Shown: in pieces, positions 24,189 to 33,397 of the stretch
How positions within the stretch are numbered: the first letter of the stretch is position 1
Layout of the letters: every line of letters begins with the position of its first letter
NCBI GenBank assembly: GCA_029260715.1
Contig: JAJDCS010000044.1
Location: forward strand, 1-64,000
Source of the DNA: Phycisphaeraceae bacterium
Lineage (GTDB): Bacteria > Planctomycetota > Phycisphaerae > Phycisphaerales > Phycisphaeraceae
Length of the DNA: 64,000 nt
Direction of reading: 5' to 3'
Position numbers and translations under genes: made by a program
The notes under the pieces: generated by a model
Seen by the model: the letters and a program-made list of their open reading frames with translations, nothing else
What the model was told of the DNA's origin: nothing
Database searches by the model: none

Positions 24189-24608
24189 TCAGCCCTCGAA
24201 CGACGGCCACATCTCGCTGTTGCGGAGGTAGCCGATCTGATCGACGCCGTCGAAGAAGTGCTGAACGAGCGGGTGATCGATCCGGCCGCCGGTAGCGTCG
24301 GCGATCAGGTTCTCCTGCGCCGCGTAGGTGTTGATCGTCGAGCCATGGACAAGGACGTGGTACCACGGCTGATCCCGGTCGGGGTGGGTTGCGTTCGCGT
24401 CATACCACTGATCATCTGCGTGGCAACTCATGTCGAAGTCCACAACCACGCCGCGGTATCCGTACCGCCTGTGACGGACCAGAGTGCCGGGCATAAACAG
24501 GGGCAACTCGTCGGGGAAGTAATCGGGAACGTGGGGTTGCCCGTCGTTGTGTTGCGGGTCGAAGTCAGGGTTCTGACTGGGGTCGGGCTCGGGGTCGGAG
24601 TCAAACAT
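24189..24608 (-). CDS. HspQ/YccV-like protein
   Basis: 139 residues. An acidic disordered N-terminus (DSDPEPDPSQNPDFDPQHND) precedes a compact domain with LVRHRRYGYRGVVVDFD, QPWYHVLVHGS and YAAQENLI, the hallmarks of HspQ (hemimethylated-DNA-binding/YccV fold). E. coli HspQ is a heat-shock factor that tunes Lon protease. GGAG precedes ATG 24608. The acidic extension is unusual. Confidence 0.85.
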   Translation of the reverse strand: MFDSDPEPDPSQNPDFDPQHNDGQPHVPDYFPDELPLFMPGTLVRHRRYGYRGVVVDFDMSCHADDQWYDANATHPDRDQPWYHVLVHGSTINTYAAQENLIADATGGRIDHPLVQHFFDGVDQIGYLRNSEMWPSFEG

Positions 24609-24876
24609 ATTGTCACTCCACCGTAAACTATTGATGTGCTGTCTATATCATCATACGCACCACCTAACACTTTGGACCAGAAAAAACCGAGAAATTTCAC
24701 AACATTCATCCGATGTGCACGGATCAACATTTCTAGAATAAACGACAAGACGAGCTTGCTAAAACAAGTCGTCTTCCGTTTAACCCCTTAACGTTCATGA
24801 CTGGTTAGAACCAGTTGTGTGAGACACACGAGATACATGTGAGATACAAAGTGCGCTGTGATTCTCGGTGTTACAC
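24609..24876. other. AT-rich intergenic region with small hairpins
   Basis: No gene recognised. Inverted repeats: aagacgagcttg / caagtcgtctt (24747-24775), ctggttagaaccag (24801-24814) and tgtgtgagacacac (about 24816-24829). None is followed by a clear T-run, so terminator function is doubtful. Confidence 0.35.
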
Positions 24877-26109
24877 CTACTTTGCCGGGAGCGCGGCAAG
24901 GACTTCTTCGTAGAGGTGGTCGGGGGGGTAGGGATCGGGGATCGGATCGCGGTATAGCGGCGGCGCAACGATCCGGTTGTGAGTTACATAACGCAACGTA
25001 CTGACCGCACCCCGCTCGACACTCCGGTTGTTGACGAACCCCAGCAGCGCCTGCCTGGGGTCCCACACCACCTTGCCGGACAGCATGATGTACGCGAACC
25101 CGGGATCAAGGCTGACCCTGGCGTAGCCTCGGAAGAACGGCCGGGCGTGCTCGAATTGAGGCCGGATGCCCTGGCTGGCGCTGCGGTTGACGTAGCCGAA
25201 CTTGCTCCCGACGTAGACCATCGCCATCGTGTCGTCGAAGTCGTCGGCTTCGTCGAAGGCCGGCTCCACCACAAGATCCCCCGCCTTGTTGATGTAGCCC
25301 CACTTGTCTTGGACCCTCACCGCCGCCACGCCGTTGGTAAAGTCACGGGCCCCGTCGAAGCGGGGCTTGATCCTGAATTTCCAGGACCGGTCCAAGTAGC
25401 CCCACTTATCCCGGACTTTCACGCGCGCCAGCCCGTCGTGGAAATCACCCAACTCGATGAAGGTCCGGTGCTCGGCGGTGTACACCACACGGCCCCGCCG
25501 GTCGATGTACCCCATGCGATCGGGCCCGCCGCCGGGGTCAGGCCAATGGACGGCGGCATAGCCCTCGTGGAACGATCGCACTTGCGTAAAGGAAAGTGGG
25601 ATGACCAGGTCGCCCGCCACGTTCACGAACCCGCACTTGCCGTCCTTGAGCACCGCCGCCAAGTCATCCTGGAAGCGCAGCGCCCCATCCAACTCAACCG
25701 GGACGATGAGTTTGCCCGTCTTGTCTATCAAGCCGAAGTGCTCGCCGTCACCCACCACCGCCCTGCCCTGCGAAAACCGATCGGCGTAGGGGAAGATCGG
25801 CTGGATCACAAAATCGCCGTTGCCCTTGACAAAACCTGTCTTGCCACGGACCACGACACGAGCAAGGCTGTCGTAGAACGCCTCCGCCCAGTCGAACCGG
25901 GGGAAAACCACCAGTGAGCCCCGCTGATTCATATACCCCCACCAGTTATTGATATTCACCGGGTAGAGGGTGTCGTTCGCGGCGGGGTTGGTCAGGCTGA
26001 TGCGATCGGTCGGGTGCCACCCGGTCTGCGGGCCGTCCGCCAGCACCATTGCGACGGCCAGGCAGCACGATAGAAACCCGGCCAGGAGGCATGTCGAAAA
26101 ATGATTCAC
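24877..26109 (-). CDS. Secreted WG-repeat protein
   Basis: 410 residues with a signal peptide (1 to about 25, MVLADG). Roughly eight WG-type beta repeats of 35-50 residues are visible through WGYMNQRGSLVV, TGFVKGNGDFVI, FGLIDKTGKLIV, CGFVNVAGDLVI, MGYIDRRGRVVY, WGYLDRSWKFRI, WGYINKAGDLVV and FGYVNRSASQGI. WG repeats (PF14903) form propeller-like surfaces of unknown binding. The C-terminal 60 residues differ and contain basic and proline-rich sequence. Monocistronic by appearance. Confidence 0.85.
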   Translation of the reverse strand: MNHFSTCLLAGFLSCCLAVAMVLADGPQTGWHPTDRISLTNPAANDTLYPVNINNWWGYMNQRGSLVVFPRFDWAEAFYDSLARVVVRGKTGFVKGNGDFVIQPIFPYADRFSQGRAVVGDGEHFGLIDKTGKLIVPVELDGALRFQDDLAAVLKDGKCGFVNVAGDLVIPLSFTQVRSFHEGYAAVHWPDPGGGPDRMGYIDRRGRVVYTAEHRTFIELGDFHDGLARVKVRDKWGYLDRSWKFRIKPRFDGARDFTNGVAAVRVQDKWGYINKAGDLVVEPAFDEADDFDDTMAMVYVGSKFGYVNRSASQGIRPQFEHARPFFRGYARVSLDPGFAYIMLSGKVVWDPRQALLGFVNNRSVERGAVSTLRYVTHNRIVAPPLYRDPIPDPYPPDHLYEEVLAALPAK

Positions 26110-26353
26110 AGGTATTACCTAAATCTGACGATCACTACTGCCTGTCATTATAGGCCGCGCAACCCAGCAAGACCGATAACACCCAACAAGTAGGCCCTCG
26201 TTCGTTAAGTACGAGGTTAGGCTAGCCGAGAAAACTAGATCATGGTCCACGAGAGAGACTCGTGGATCACCAGGCTGTGCGCCATGGCGAATGACTTTGG
26301 GGTTCGATGGGTGGGTCACTAAGGACCAACTTAGTGGGGACGGAGTCGGGTCG

Positions 26354-28930
26354 ATGGAAGATCGCCAAGATTATTGGACATCAATCTATAGGGTGGCCTG
26401 TGAGTCGGGGGCGGGCTTTGAGCGTCAGCTTCAGGACCTGCTGAAAATCGGCTGCGGCCGGTTTGGCATGGACATCGGCGTGGTCACTCAGGTCGAGGGG
26501 GACACGTTCAAGGTCCTGGCATCTCATGAGCCCGACAGTGAGGTGTTCTCACCCGGGGGAGAGTTTGGCACCAACGATACCGCCTGCTCCATTGTCGTCG
26601 GCAGGCACGGGCCTGTGCGTATTGACCGCTCTGAACAAGAAAAGGCGTCTTTCAAGAATGTGCCTGTGCCCTTTGAGCATTACCTGGGTACCGCGATCCG
26701 AATCGACGGCCAGACCTTCGGCACGTTGTGCTTTTTCCGCCAGCAAGCTCATCCCCTGCCGACCGATCAGATCCCCGATGAAGAGATCAACATCCTGATG
26801 CTGATCGCCGCCGCGGTGATCGAGCGGAAGCAGCATTTGGATATCGAGGAGGAGACACGCCAACTCGCCTCCATCGTCGAGAACAGCGACGACGCGATCT
26901 ACGGCGAGACATTCGACCGCGTGATCACGAGCTGGAACCGGTCGGCGCAGGAGTTGTACGGCTACAGCAGTGAGCAGGTCGTCGGCCAGTGCGCCTCGAT
27001 GCTCTACCCCCCGGGGGGTGACGATCTCATCCAGGGGCTATTGGCGAAAGCGGAGCGCGGCGAGCGGACCTCATCCTTCGAAACGGTGACCCTCCGCCAC
27101 GACGGCACGCAGCTGCACGTCTCGCTGAACATGTCGCCGATCCGGGATGCCAAGGGGCGCACCGTGGGCGCTTCGGTTGTGGCCCGCGACATCAACAAGC
27201 AAAAGCAGGCCGAGCAGACGCTGGCGAGCAGCGAGGAGCGTTACGCCCTGGCCGCCAACGGGTCCAACGACGGGTTGTGGGACTGGGATCTGCTGACCAA
27301 CAAGATCTACTTCTCGCCCCGGTGGAAATCGATGCTCGGGTTCGAGGAGCACGAGATCGAGGGGAACTCCGAGGCCTGGATCCAGCTGATCGCCTCGTCA
27401 GACCAGTCGCAATTTCAGGCCGACCTGGCCTTCCATCTGGCAGGGCAGGCCACACAGTTCCGCAACGAACACCGGATGACCACCAAGTCGGGGGACCTGC
27501 ATTGGTTCCTCTGCCGGGGTGTCGCGATCCGCAACGAGCGGGGCGAGGCAATCCGCATGGCAGGGTCCTCGTCAGATATCACCAAACAGAAGGAAACCGA
27601 AAAGGCCCTTCTCGAACAGGCCCAGCACGACAAACTCACGCGCCTGCCCAACCGATCACTTTTCACCGAGCTCTTGGGCAAAGCGATAGCCAGGTCCAAG
27701 CGGATCAAGGAATACAAGTACGCCGTTCTCTTTCTGGACTTCGATCGGTTCAAGAATATCAACGACAGTCTGGGCCACGAATACGGGGACATGCTCCTGA
27801 TCAACATCGCCCAGCAGCTTCGTGTCCAGCTCCGCGCGGTCGACACCGCGGCGAGGCTCGGGGGGGACGAATTTGTGGTCCTGCTGGACGGGGTCGACGG
27901 GATCGAAGGCTCGATTGAAGTCGCTAACCGGCTGCTCGAAATATTCTCCATGCCGCACAACCTTGGCGGACACGAGGTGACCTCCACCGCGAGCATCGGG
28001 ATCGTCACCAGCGACGGGACGTACAGCCGGCCCGATGAGGTGATCCGCGACGCGGACACCGCCATGTACCAGGCCAAGGCAGCCGGCAAGGCCCGTTACG
28101 TCGTCTTCGACGAGCAGATGCACCAGCAGGCCCTGCACCGGCTCAACCTCGAGAAGGACCTGCGCAAAGCGATCGAGCGGGGGGAGTTCTCCCTCAACTA
28201 CCAGCCGATCATCTCCCTGGAGGACGCAACGCTCCAAGGATTCGAGGCCCTGCTGCGCTGGAAACACCCCGTGCTGGGTCTGGTCTCACCCGATCAGTTC
28301 ATCGGGATCGCGGAGGAAACCGGAGACATCGTCAGCATCGGCAACTGGGTCCTGGAGCAGGCCTGCCGGCAACTGGTTAAATGGAAAAGCACGATCAATG
28401 GCGCCGAGAACCTCTACGTCAACGTCAACGTCTCCAAGCGCCAACTCACGCAACCCGACGTGGTCCCCAACCTGTCCCGCATCTTCGACGAAGTCGGCGT
28501 CGGCCCCGCAGACGTCAAGCTTGAGATCACCGAGAGCGTGATCATGGACGACCGCCATGAGATCACCCCCGTGCTCGAGTCGATACGCGCCCTGGGCGTG
28601 CAGTTGGCCATGGACGACTTCGGCACCGGGCACTCCTCGCTGAGCTGCCTGCACCGGTTCCCCATCAACGTCCTGAAGATCGACCGGGAGTTCATCCTGA
28701 ACATGGGCGATCAGATCGAGTTCACGGCCGTGATCCAGGCGATCGTCACTCTGGCGCACACGCTGGGGATCAGCGTCGTCGCCGAAGGGATCGAGACCGC
28801 AGATCAGGTCGCGCAGCTACAGGCCCTGGAGTGTGACCACGCACAGGGGTATCACTTCGCCAAACCCATGTCGATTGATCACGCGACGGACTACCTCGTC
28901 AGCCAATACAAGCTGAAGAAGTCGGCGTAA
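26354..28930 (+). CDS. GAF-PAS-PAS-GGDEF-EAL cyclic-di-GMP protein
   Basis: 858 residues from ATG 26354, preferred because GGGGACGGAG precedes it; ATG 26291 is an in-frame alternative. GAF (about 15-155), PAS (175-295), PAS/PAC (300-425), GGDEF (435-595, LGGDEF intact near 501) and EAL (610-855, FEALLRW near 630, with DDFGTGHSSL and AEGIE) are in order. GGDEF makes and EAL breaks c-di-GMP; both look catalytically competent, so this may be bifunctional. No membrane span, so it senses a cytoplasmic signal. Monocistronic. Confidence 0.93.
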   Translation: MEDRQDYWTSIYRVACESGAGFERQLQDLLKIGCGRFGMDIGVVTQVEGDTFKVLASHEPDSEVFSPGGEFGTNDTACSIVVGRHGPVRIDRSEQEKASFKNVPVPFEHYLGTAIRIDGQTFGTLCFFRQQAHPLPTDQIPDEEINILMLIAAAVIERKQHLDIEEETRQLASIVENSDDAIYGETFDRVITSWNRSAQELYGYSSEQVVGQCASMLYPPGGDDLIQGLLAKAERGERTSSFETVTLRHDGTQLHVSLNMSPIRDAKGRTVGASVVARDINKQKQAEQTLASSEERYALAANGSNDGLWDWDLLTNKIYFSPRWKSMLGFEEHEIEGNSEAWIQLIASSDQSQFQADLAFHLAGQATQFRNEHRMTTKSGDLHWFLCRGVAIRNERGEAIRMAGSSSDITKQKETEKALLEQAQHDKLTRLPNRSLFTELLGKAIARSKRIKEYKYAVLFLDFDRFKNINDSLGHEYGDMLLINIAQQLRVQLRAVDTAARLGGDEFVVLLDGVDGIEGSIEVANRLLEIFSMPHNLGGHEVTSTASIGIVTSDGTYSRPDEVIRDADTAMYQAKAAGKARYVVFDEQMHQQALHRLNLEKDLRKAIERGEFSLNYQPIISLEDATLQGFEALLRWKHPVLGLVSPDQFIGIAEETGDIVSIGNWVLEQACRQLVKWKSTINGAENLYVNVNVSKRQLTQPDVVPNLSRIFDEVGVGPADVKLEITESVIMDDRHEITPVLESIRALGVQLAMDDFGTGHSSLSCLHRFPINVLKIDREFILNMGDQIEFTAVIQAIVTLAHTLGISVVAEGIETADQVAQLQALECDHAQGYHFAKPMSIDHATDYLVSQYKLKKSA

Positions 28931-29012
28931 GTAGAAACAGACCGCGGGTGCTGTTAGAAACCCTCAGGGGTCACCACGGGGCCGCGGCGGGCTTGGTGTA
29001 CACTGACAGCCG

Positions 29013-29975
29013 ATGAACCGGACCTTCTGGATCGATACCGACACCGCGTCCGACGACGCCGTCGCCCTGGTCATGGCCTTACGCTGCCGGGGTGTCAGCG
29101 TGCTGGGCATCTCCGTGGTCAGCGGGAACATGCCGCTTGAGCAAGGCGTCCGCAACGCGCTCTACACCGTTGAACTCTGTGGCGCCGAAGTCCCGGTTTA
29201 CCTCGGTGAGGACCGGCCGCTTCAACGCATGCCGGTTCACGCACAATGGTTTCACGGCGAGGATGGGATGGGCAACCAGAACTACCCCGCCCCCAAACGC
29301 GCCGCCGAATCCACCCACGCCGTCGACGCCTTACTCGATGCGAGTCGAAAGTATCCCGGGCTCACACTCGTCACACTCGGGCCGTTGACCAACATCGCCA
29401 AAGCGATCGGGCGCGACCCTGCGTTGGTTGATCGGGTTGGCCGGTGTGTCGTGATGGGCGGAAACCCCTGCTGCGAGGGCAACGTCACCCCCGGGGCCGA
29501 ATACAACATCTGGTGCGACCCCGAGGCCGCGAAGATCGTCTTCGGATCGGGCTTAAAGATCGAAATGGTCGGTTGGCAACTGAGCACCGGCGCCGCCAAC
29601 CTGTCAGAAAAGGATATCGCCCGCGTCCGGGGCCTGGATACGCTGCTGGCGCACTTCGCCATCGACTGCAACGCCCACGTCATGGTTGCCAACAAGACTC
29701 AGACAGGCGACGTGGGTATCAGCTTGCCCGACCCGACCGCGATGGCCGTCGCGCTGGACCCCGCTGTGGCTATCAAGACCAGCGAACACCTCGTCCAGAT
29801 CGCCTGCGCCGACGAGTTGACCCGGGGCATGACCGTCGTCGATCGACTAAACGTCGCCGACGATGACCGCAACGCCGACACATGGCGGGCCGTCAGCAGC
29901 ACCCCACCCTGCCGGATCGTCTGGGAACTGGATATCCAAAAGTGGAAGCAACTGCTCTATGACGCGCTGGGGTAA
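29013..29975 (+). CDS. Inosine-uridine preferring nucleoside hydrolase family protein
   Basis: 320 residues. The N-terminal calcium-binding cluster DTDTASDDAVAL (Asp8, Asp10, Asp14, Asp15), TLGPLTNIAKA, VMGG and the later EYNIWCDPEAA are the nucleoside hydrolase family signature. It should split N-ribosides to ribose and base for salvage. Starts 82 bp after the GGDEF-EAL gene; no clear ribosome site. Confidence 0.92.
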   Translation: MNRTFWIDTDTASDDAVALVMALRCRGVSVLGISVVSGNMPLEQGVRNALYTVELCGAEVPVYLGEDRPLQRMPVHAQWFHGEDGMGNQNYPAPKRAAESTHAVDALLDASRKYPGLTLVTLGPLTNIAKAIGRDPALVDRVGRCVVMGGNPCCEGNVTPGAEYNIWCDPEAAKIVFGSGLKIEMVGWQLSTGAANLSEKDIARVRGLDTLLAHFAIDCNAHVMVANKTQTGDVGISLPDPTAMAVALDPAVAIKTSEHLVQIACADELTRGMTVVDRLNVADDDRNADTWRAVSSTPPCRIVWELDIQKWKQLLYDALG

Positions 29976-30118
29976 GCGGACATTTCACGGAACGCACGGA
30001 GACCCGGCTTCCATCGTATATCTACTTCACACGACGACTTCGCCCACTGCTTGACGCCTCATGCCCGAGACTCATACGGATTCCAATTGAAGCTCGTGCT
30101 TCGTGGATCGGATACCTA

Positions 30119-30145
30119 AGAAAAACCCCCGGCAAAGCCGGGGGC
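30119..30145 (-). terminator. Rho-independent terminator of the TrpB2 gene
   Basis: On minus, agcccccggctttgccgggg forms a perfect GC stem (cccccggc / gccggggg, 30126-30144) followed by TTTTT. It lies about 45 nt past the stop at 30188. Confidence 0.9.
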
Positions 30146-30187
30146 TGAGGGTGATCCGTAACGCCCAGAACTTAATCAGAAACCGTC

Positions 30188-31555
30188 TTAGTTCCCCATC
30201 GGAGGCAGGCCCGCCAGCGCCATAGCGATCTCTTTCTCGGGGTACTCGTAGTCCTGAAGCTCGCCGGCGTTGTAGGCCTGGTAGGCGCTCATGTCGAAGT
30301 GGCCGTGGCCGCAGAGGTTGAAGAGGATGACCTCGCTCTTGCCCTCGCGCTTGCAGCGTTCGGCCTCACGGAAGGCGCCGGCGACAGCGTGGTTGGCTTC
30401 CGGTGCAGGGAGGATGCCTTCAGCCTTGGCGAAACGGATGCCGGCGGCGAAGGCTTCGAGTTGGTGCACACCGATCGGGTCACACAGGCCCAATTCAACA
30501 ACGTGCGAAACCAGCGGCGCCATGCCGTGGTACCGCAGCCCGCCGGTGTGGATCGCCGGGGGGACGAAGGTCGAGCCGAGGGTGTGCATCTTGACCAGCG
30601 GGGTCAGGTGGGCGGTGTCGCCGAAGTCGTAGGCGTATTTGCCGCGGGTCAGCGACGGGCAGGCCGCGGGCTCGACGGCGACGAATCGCCGTTTTTTGCC
30701 GCCACGCAGCTGATCGCCCAGGAAGGGGAACGCCAGGCCGGCGAAATTCGAGCCGCCGCCGGTACAACCGACGATCACATCCGGGTCGTCCCCGGCCAAC
30801 TCCAACTGCTTGATGCACTCCTGCCCAATCACGGTCTGGTGCAGCAGCACGTGGCTGAGGACCGAACCCAGGGCGTACTTGGTATTGGGATCCTTCGCCG
30901 CCATCTCGACGGCCTCGCTGATCGCGATGCCCAGCGACCCGGGGCACTTAGGGTCACCGGCCAGGATGGCTCTGCCGGAATCAGTTTCGTCCGACGGGCT
31001 GGGCGTGCAAGTCGCACCGAAGCTCTCCATGAACGCCTTGCGGTAAGGCTTTTGCTGGGCGGAGCACTTGACCATGAAGACCTTGCACTCGATGTCGCCG
31101 ATCATCGCGCACGCCAGCGCCAGCGACGAGCCCCACTGCCCGGCGCCCGTTTCGGTAGTGAGTTTCTTGACGCCGGCTTCTTTGTTGTACCAGGCCTGCG
31201 GCAGCGCGGTGTTGGGCTTGTGCGACCCGGCGGGCGAAACGCCCTCGTACTTGTAGTAGATCTTGGCCGGGGTCTGAAGTTCCTTCTCAAGCCGACGTGC
31301 CCTAAATAGCGGCGCAGGGCGCCAAGCCTTGTACATCTCGCGCACCGGCTGAGGGATCTCGATGTCGCGCTCGGTCGTCACCTCCTGCGCGATCAACGCG
31401 TCGGGGAAGATCGCCGCGAGGTCTTCCGGCCCAGCCGGCTGGCCCGTCCCCGGGTGCAGGATCGGCGGCATGGGCGAGGGCAGGTCGGCCTGGATGTTGT
31501 ACCAGTTGGTTGGGATGCTTGATTCGTCGAGCAGGTACTTGACTTGGTCTGGCAT
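30188..31555 (-). CDS. TrpB-like PLP enzyme (tryptophan synthase beta chain 2)
   Basis: 455 residues from ATG 31555 (MPDQVKYLLDESSIPTNWYN), the normal TrpB2 N-terminus; a GTG at 31600 would extend it. The PLP lysine is in GSHKPNTA, with ETGAGQWGSSLA and GCTGGGSNFAG (phosphate binding) typical. TrpB2 condenses indole with serine but often works without TrpA. No trp genes are nearby, so it may act in indole salvage. A strong terminator ends the unit. Confidence 0.9.
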   Translation of the reverse strand: MPDQVKYLLDESSIPTNWYNIQADLPSPMPPILHPGTGQPAGPEDLAAIFPDALIAQEVTTERDIEIPQPVREMYKAWRPAPLFRARRLEKELQTPAKIYYKYEGVSPAGSHKPNTALPQAWYNKEAGVKKLTTETGAGQWGSSLALACAMIGDIECKVFMVKCSAQQKPYRKAFMESFGATCTPSPSDETDSGRAILAGDPKCPGSLGIAISEAVEMAAKDPNTKYALGSVLSHVLLHQTVIGQECIKQLELAGDDPDVIVGCTGGGSNFAGLAFPFLGDQLRGGKKRRFVAVEPAACPSLTRGKYAYDFGDTAHLTPLVKMHTLGSTFVPPAIHTGGLRYHGMAPLVSHVVELGLCDPIGVHQLEAFAAGIRFAKAEGILPAPEANHAVAGAFREAERCKREGKSEVILFNLCGHGHFDMSAYQAYNAGELQDYEYPEKEIAMALAGLPPMGN

Positions 31556-31840
31556 GGTCAGGATCCAAAAGGGGTCGCGGGTGGACAGTTGGGTCGACAC
31601 AATGTGGGCTGGATGGTGCTCACACGAGCTAAAGGACGTACCCGCCCATTGTCCCCGGCCCCGGACGGGTATGAATTTACCACTATTTCATCTTTTTTTC
31701 AAAGCCCCGCCTTTGATTTTTGAGGCCTCAGAGCAAAAAGTCTGCCGCCTGACTTGCGTTTGACCGGGGCAATCGAATACCCTGCCAGCATGTATTAAGA
31801 TAACGCTATCTCATTTCTTCCATTCACGAAGGAGGCTGTG

Positions 31841-32779
31841 GTGCAACGACACTTCTTATCCGTCATGGTGGTATGCCTGGTCCTGGCCGGCTTGGGCACT
31901 CAGGAAACACGGGCGCAGGCGCTGCCCTCGGTAAATCTGGGGCTCACATCCTTCATGGACGGCGGCCCCCCCGCCGGCCCCGGATACTACTACCAGCAGT
32001 ACGCCCAGTTCTTCTCGTCCCACGTCTTCCGCGACGCAAAGGGCAATAAGCTCGACTACGACGTCGACGTCTTCCTGAGCATGAACCAGTTCATCTATCA
32101 GTCCGACCAAGCCGTGCTCTGGGGCGGCAAGTGGGGCCTGGACCTGCTCGTGCCGGTCGTGCATATCGACGGTGAAGGCACCGTGCCCCCGCTGCGCGAC
32201 AACGGCGGCGGGTTCGGCGACATCACGTTCGGCCCGTTCCTGCAATGGGACCCGATCATGGGTGAGAACGGCCCGGTCTTCATGCACCGCTTCGAGTTCG
32301 ACGTCATCTTCCCCACAGGCGACTACGACAACAACCGGGAGTTGAACCCCGGGGCCAACCACTACTCGCTGAACCCCTACTGGGCCGCGACCTGGTTCAT
32401 CAACCCCCAGTGGACGGCGTCGACCCGTATCCATTACCTCTACAACTTCAAGAACGACGACCCGAACACACGGCTGTTCCCCGGCGCTGACGACACCCAG
32501 GCCGGTGAGGCGATCCACGCGAACTTCGCCATCGCGTACATGCTCATCGCTGACAAGCTGCGCGTGGGTTTCAACGGGTACTTCCTTGAGCAGATCTCGG
32601 ACTCTAAAGTCGATGGTGTTCGGATGCGCGGCCGTGAAAGAGTGTTGGGCCTGGGGCCTGGGGCTGTCTGGCACATCTCGCAGGACGACCATGTATTTAT
32701 CAACCTGTACTTCGAGACCGAAGTCGAGAATCGACCCGAGGGCATCCGCGGCCAAGTCAGGTGGACCCACCACTTCTAG
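31841..32779 (+). CDS. Outer-membrane beta-barrel, phenol MetA-pathway-like
   Basis: 312 residues. Signal peptide (1 to about 24, ending TRAQA) and alternating amphipathic beta strands with aromatic ends (FGDITFGPFLQWDP, NPYWAATWFINPQW, RVGFNGYFLEQIS, GQVRWTHHF) match the MetA-pathway phenol-degradation barrel family (PF13557-like). Such barrels are thought to move hydrophobic compounds across the outer membrane. AAGGAGG supports GTG 31841 (GTG 31838 is too close). No aromatic catabolism genes lie nearby, so substrate is open. Confidence 0.78.
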   Translation: MQRHFLSVMVVCLVLAGLGTQETRAQALPSVNLGLTSFMDGGPPAGPGYYYQQYAQFFSSHVFRDAKGNKLDYDVDVFLSMNQFIYQSDQAVLWGGKWGLDLLVPVVHIDGEGTVPPLRDNGGGFGDITFGPFLQWDPIMGENGPVFMHRFEFDVIFPTGDYDNNRELNPGANHYSLNPYWAATWFINPQWTASTRIHYLYNFKNDDPNTRLFPGADDTQAGEAIHANFAIAYMLIADKLRVGFNGYFLEQISDSKVDGVRMRGRERVLGLGPGAVWHISQDDHVFINLYFETEVENRPEGIRGQVRWTHHF

Positions 32780-32924
32780 CCCGGTGACCGAGCTCGAAAT
32801 AGGGAGACAGACGAAACCAAGAACTGGAATTGCGCGCTCTAAGAGAGCCGCGTGAGCGATGCGATGTGCATGTGAATCTCCAGAACTCGACACACGTTCC
32901 GATCCCCCCGACAATCCATGGGTC

Positions 32925-33374
32925 ATGGACGATCCGACCCCCGACAACCGTATCCCGATCGCGCCGGGCGTGGCTTTGCCCGAGTCGGTGCTGCGCTTCA
33001 CGTTCTCTCGCAGCGGCGGGCCCGGGGGGCAGAACGTCAACAAACTCAGCACCAAGGCGACGCTGACCCTTGAGATGGCCGATCTTGCCGGGGCCCTGCC
33101 TCCGTGGGCGATCAAACGGCTGGCCGTGCATGCCGGGAGTCGGCTGACAGGCGACGGCGAACGGATCATCCTCACCGACTCATCAAGCCGAAGTCAGAAT
33201 ACCAACCGCCAGGCGTGTCTTGCCAAGCTCAGGCTGATGATCGTCGAAGCGATGAACCGGCCCAAGCGCCGCCGACCGACCAAGCCCAGTCGTGGGTCCA
33301 TCCAGCGCCGGCTCGACGCCAAACGACACCGCGCTAAACGTAAATCCGAACGACGCGAACCCACCGATCAGTAA
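32925..33374 (+). CDS. arfB: Peptidyl-tRNA hydrolase ArfB-type release factor
   Basis: 149 residues from ATG 32925. The GGQ loop sits in FSRSGGPGGQNVNKLSTKA, followed by ITDSSSRSQNTNR-type sequence and a long basic tail (PKRRRPTKPSRGSIQRRLDAKRHRAKRKSERR split by short acidic residues) that, in ArfB/YaeJ, enters the empty mRNA channel of stalled ribosomes. It hydrolyses peptidyl-tRNA on non-stop complexes. Just upstream of namZ; only 23 bp separate them. Confidence 0.9.
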   Translation: MDDPTPDNRIPIAPGVALPESVLRFTFSRSGGPGGQNVNKLSTKATLTLEMADLAGALPPWAIKRLAVHAGSRLTGDGERIILTDSSSRSQNTNRQACLAKLRLMIVEAMNRPKRRRPTKPSRGSIQRRLDAKRHRAKRKSERREPTDQ

Positions 33375-33397
33375 CCCGCCCCTTGAAAGGCTACGAC

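Noticed and set aside
24747-24775. Hairpin aagacgagcttg/caagtcgtctt as a terminator
   Set aside because: No T-run follows on either strand, so it was not called a terminator.
31856-33175. 439-codon minus-strand frame across the barrel and arfB genes
   Set aside because: Composition is typical of an antisense frame and it spans two well-supported plus-strand genes.
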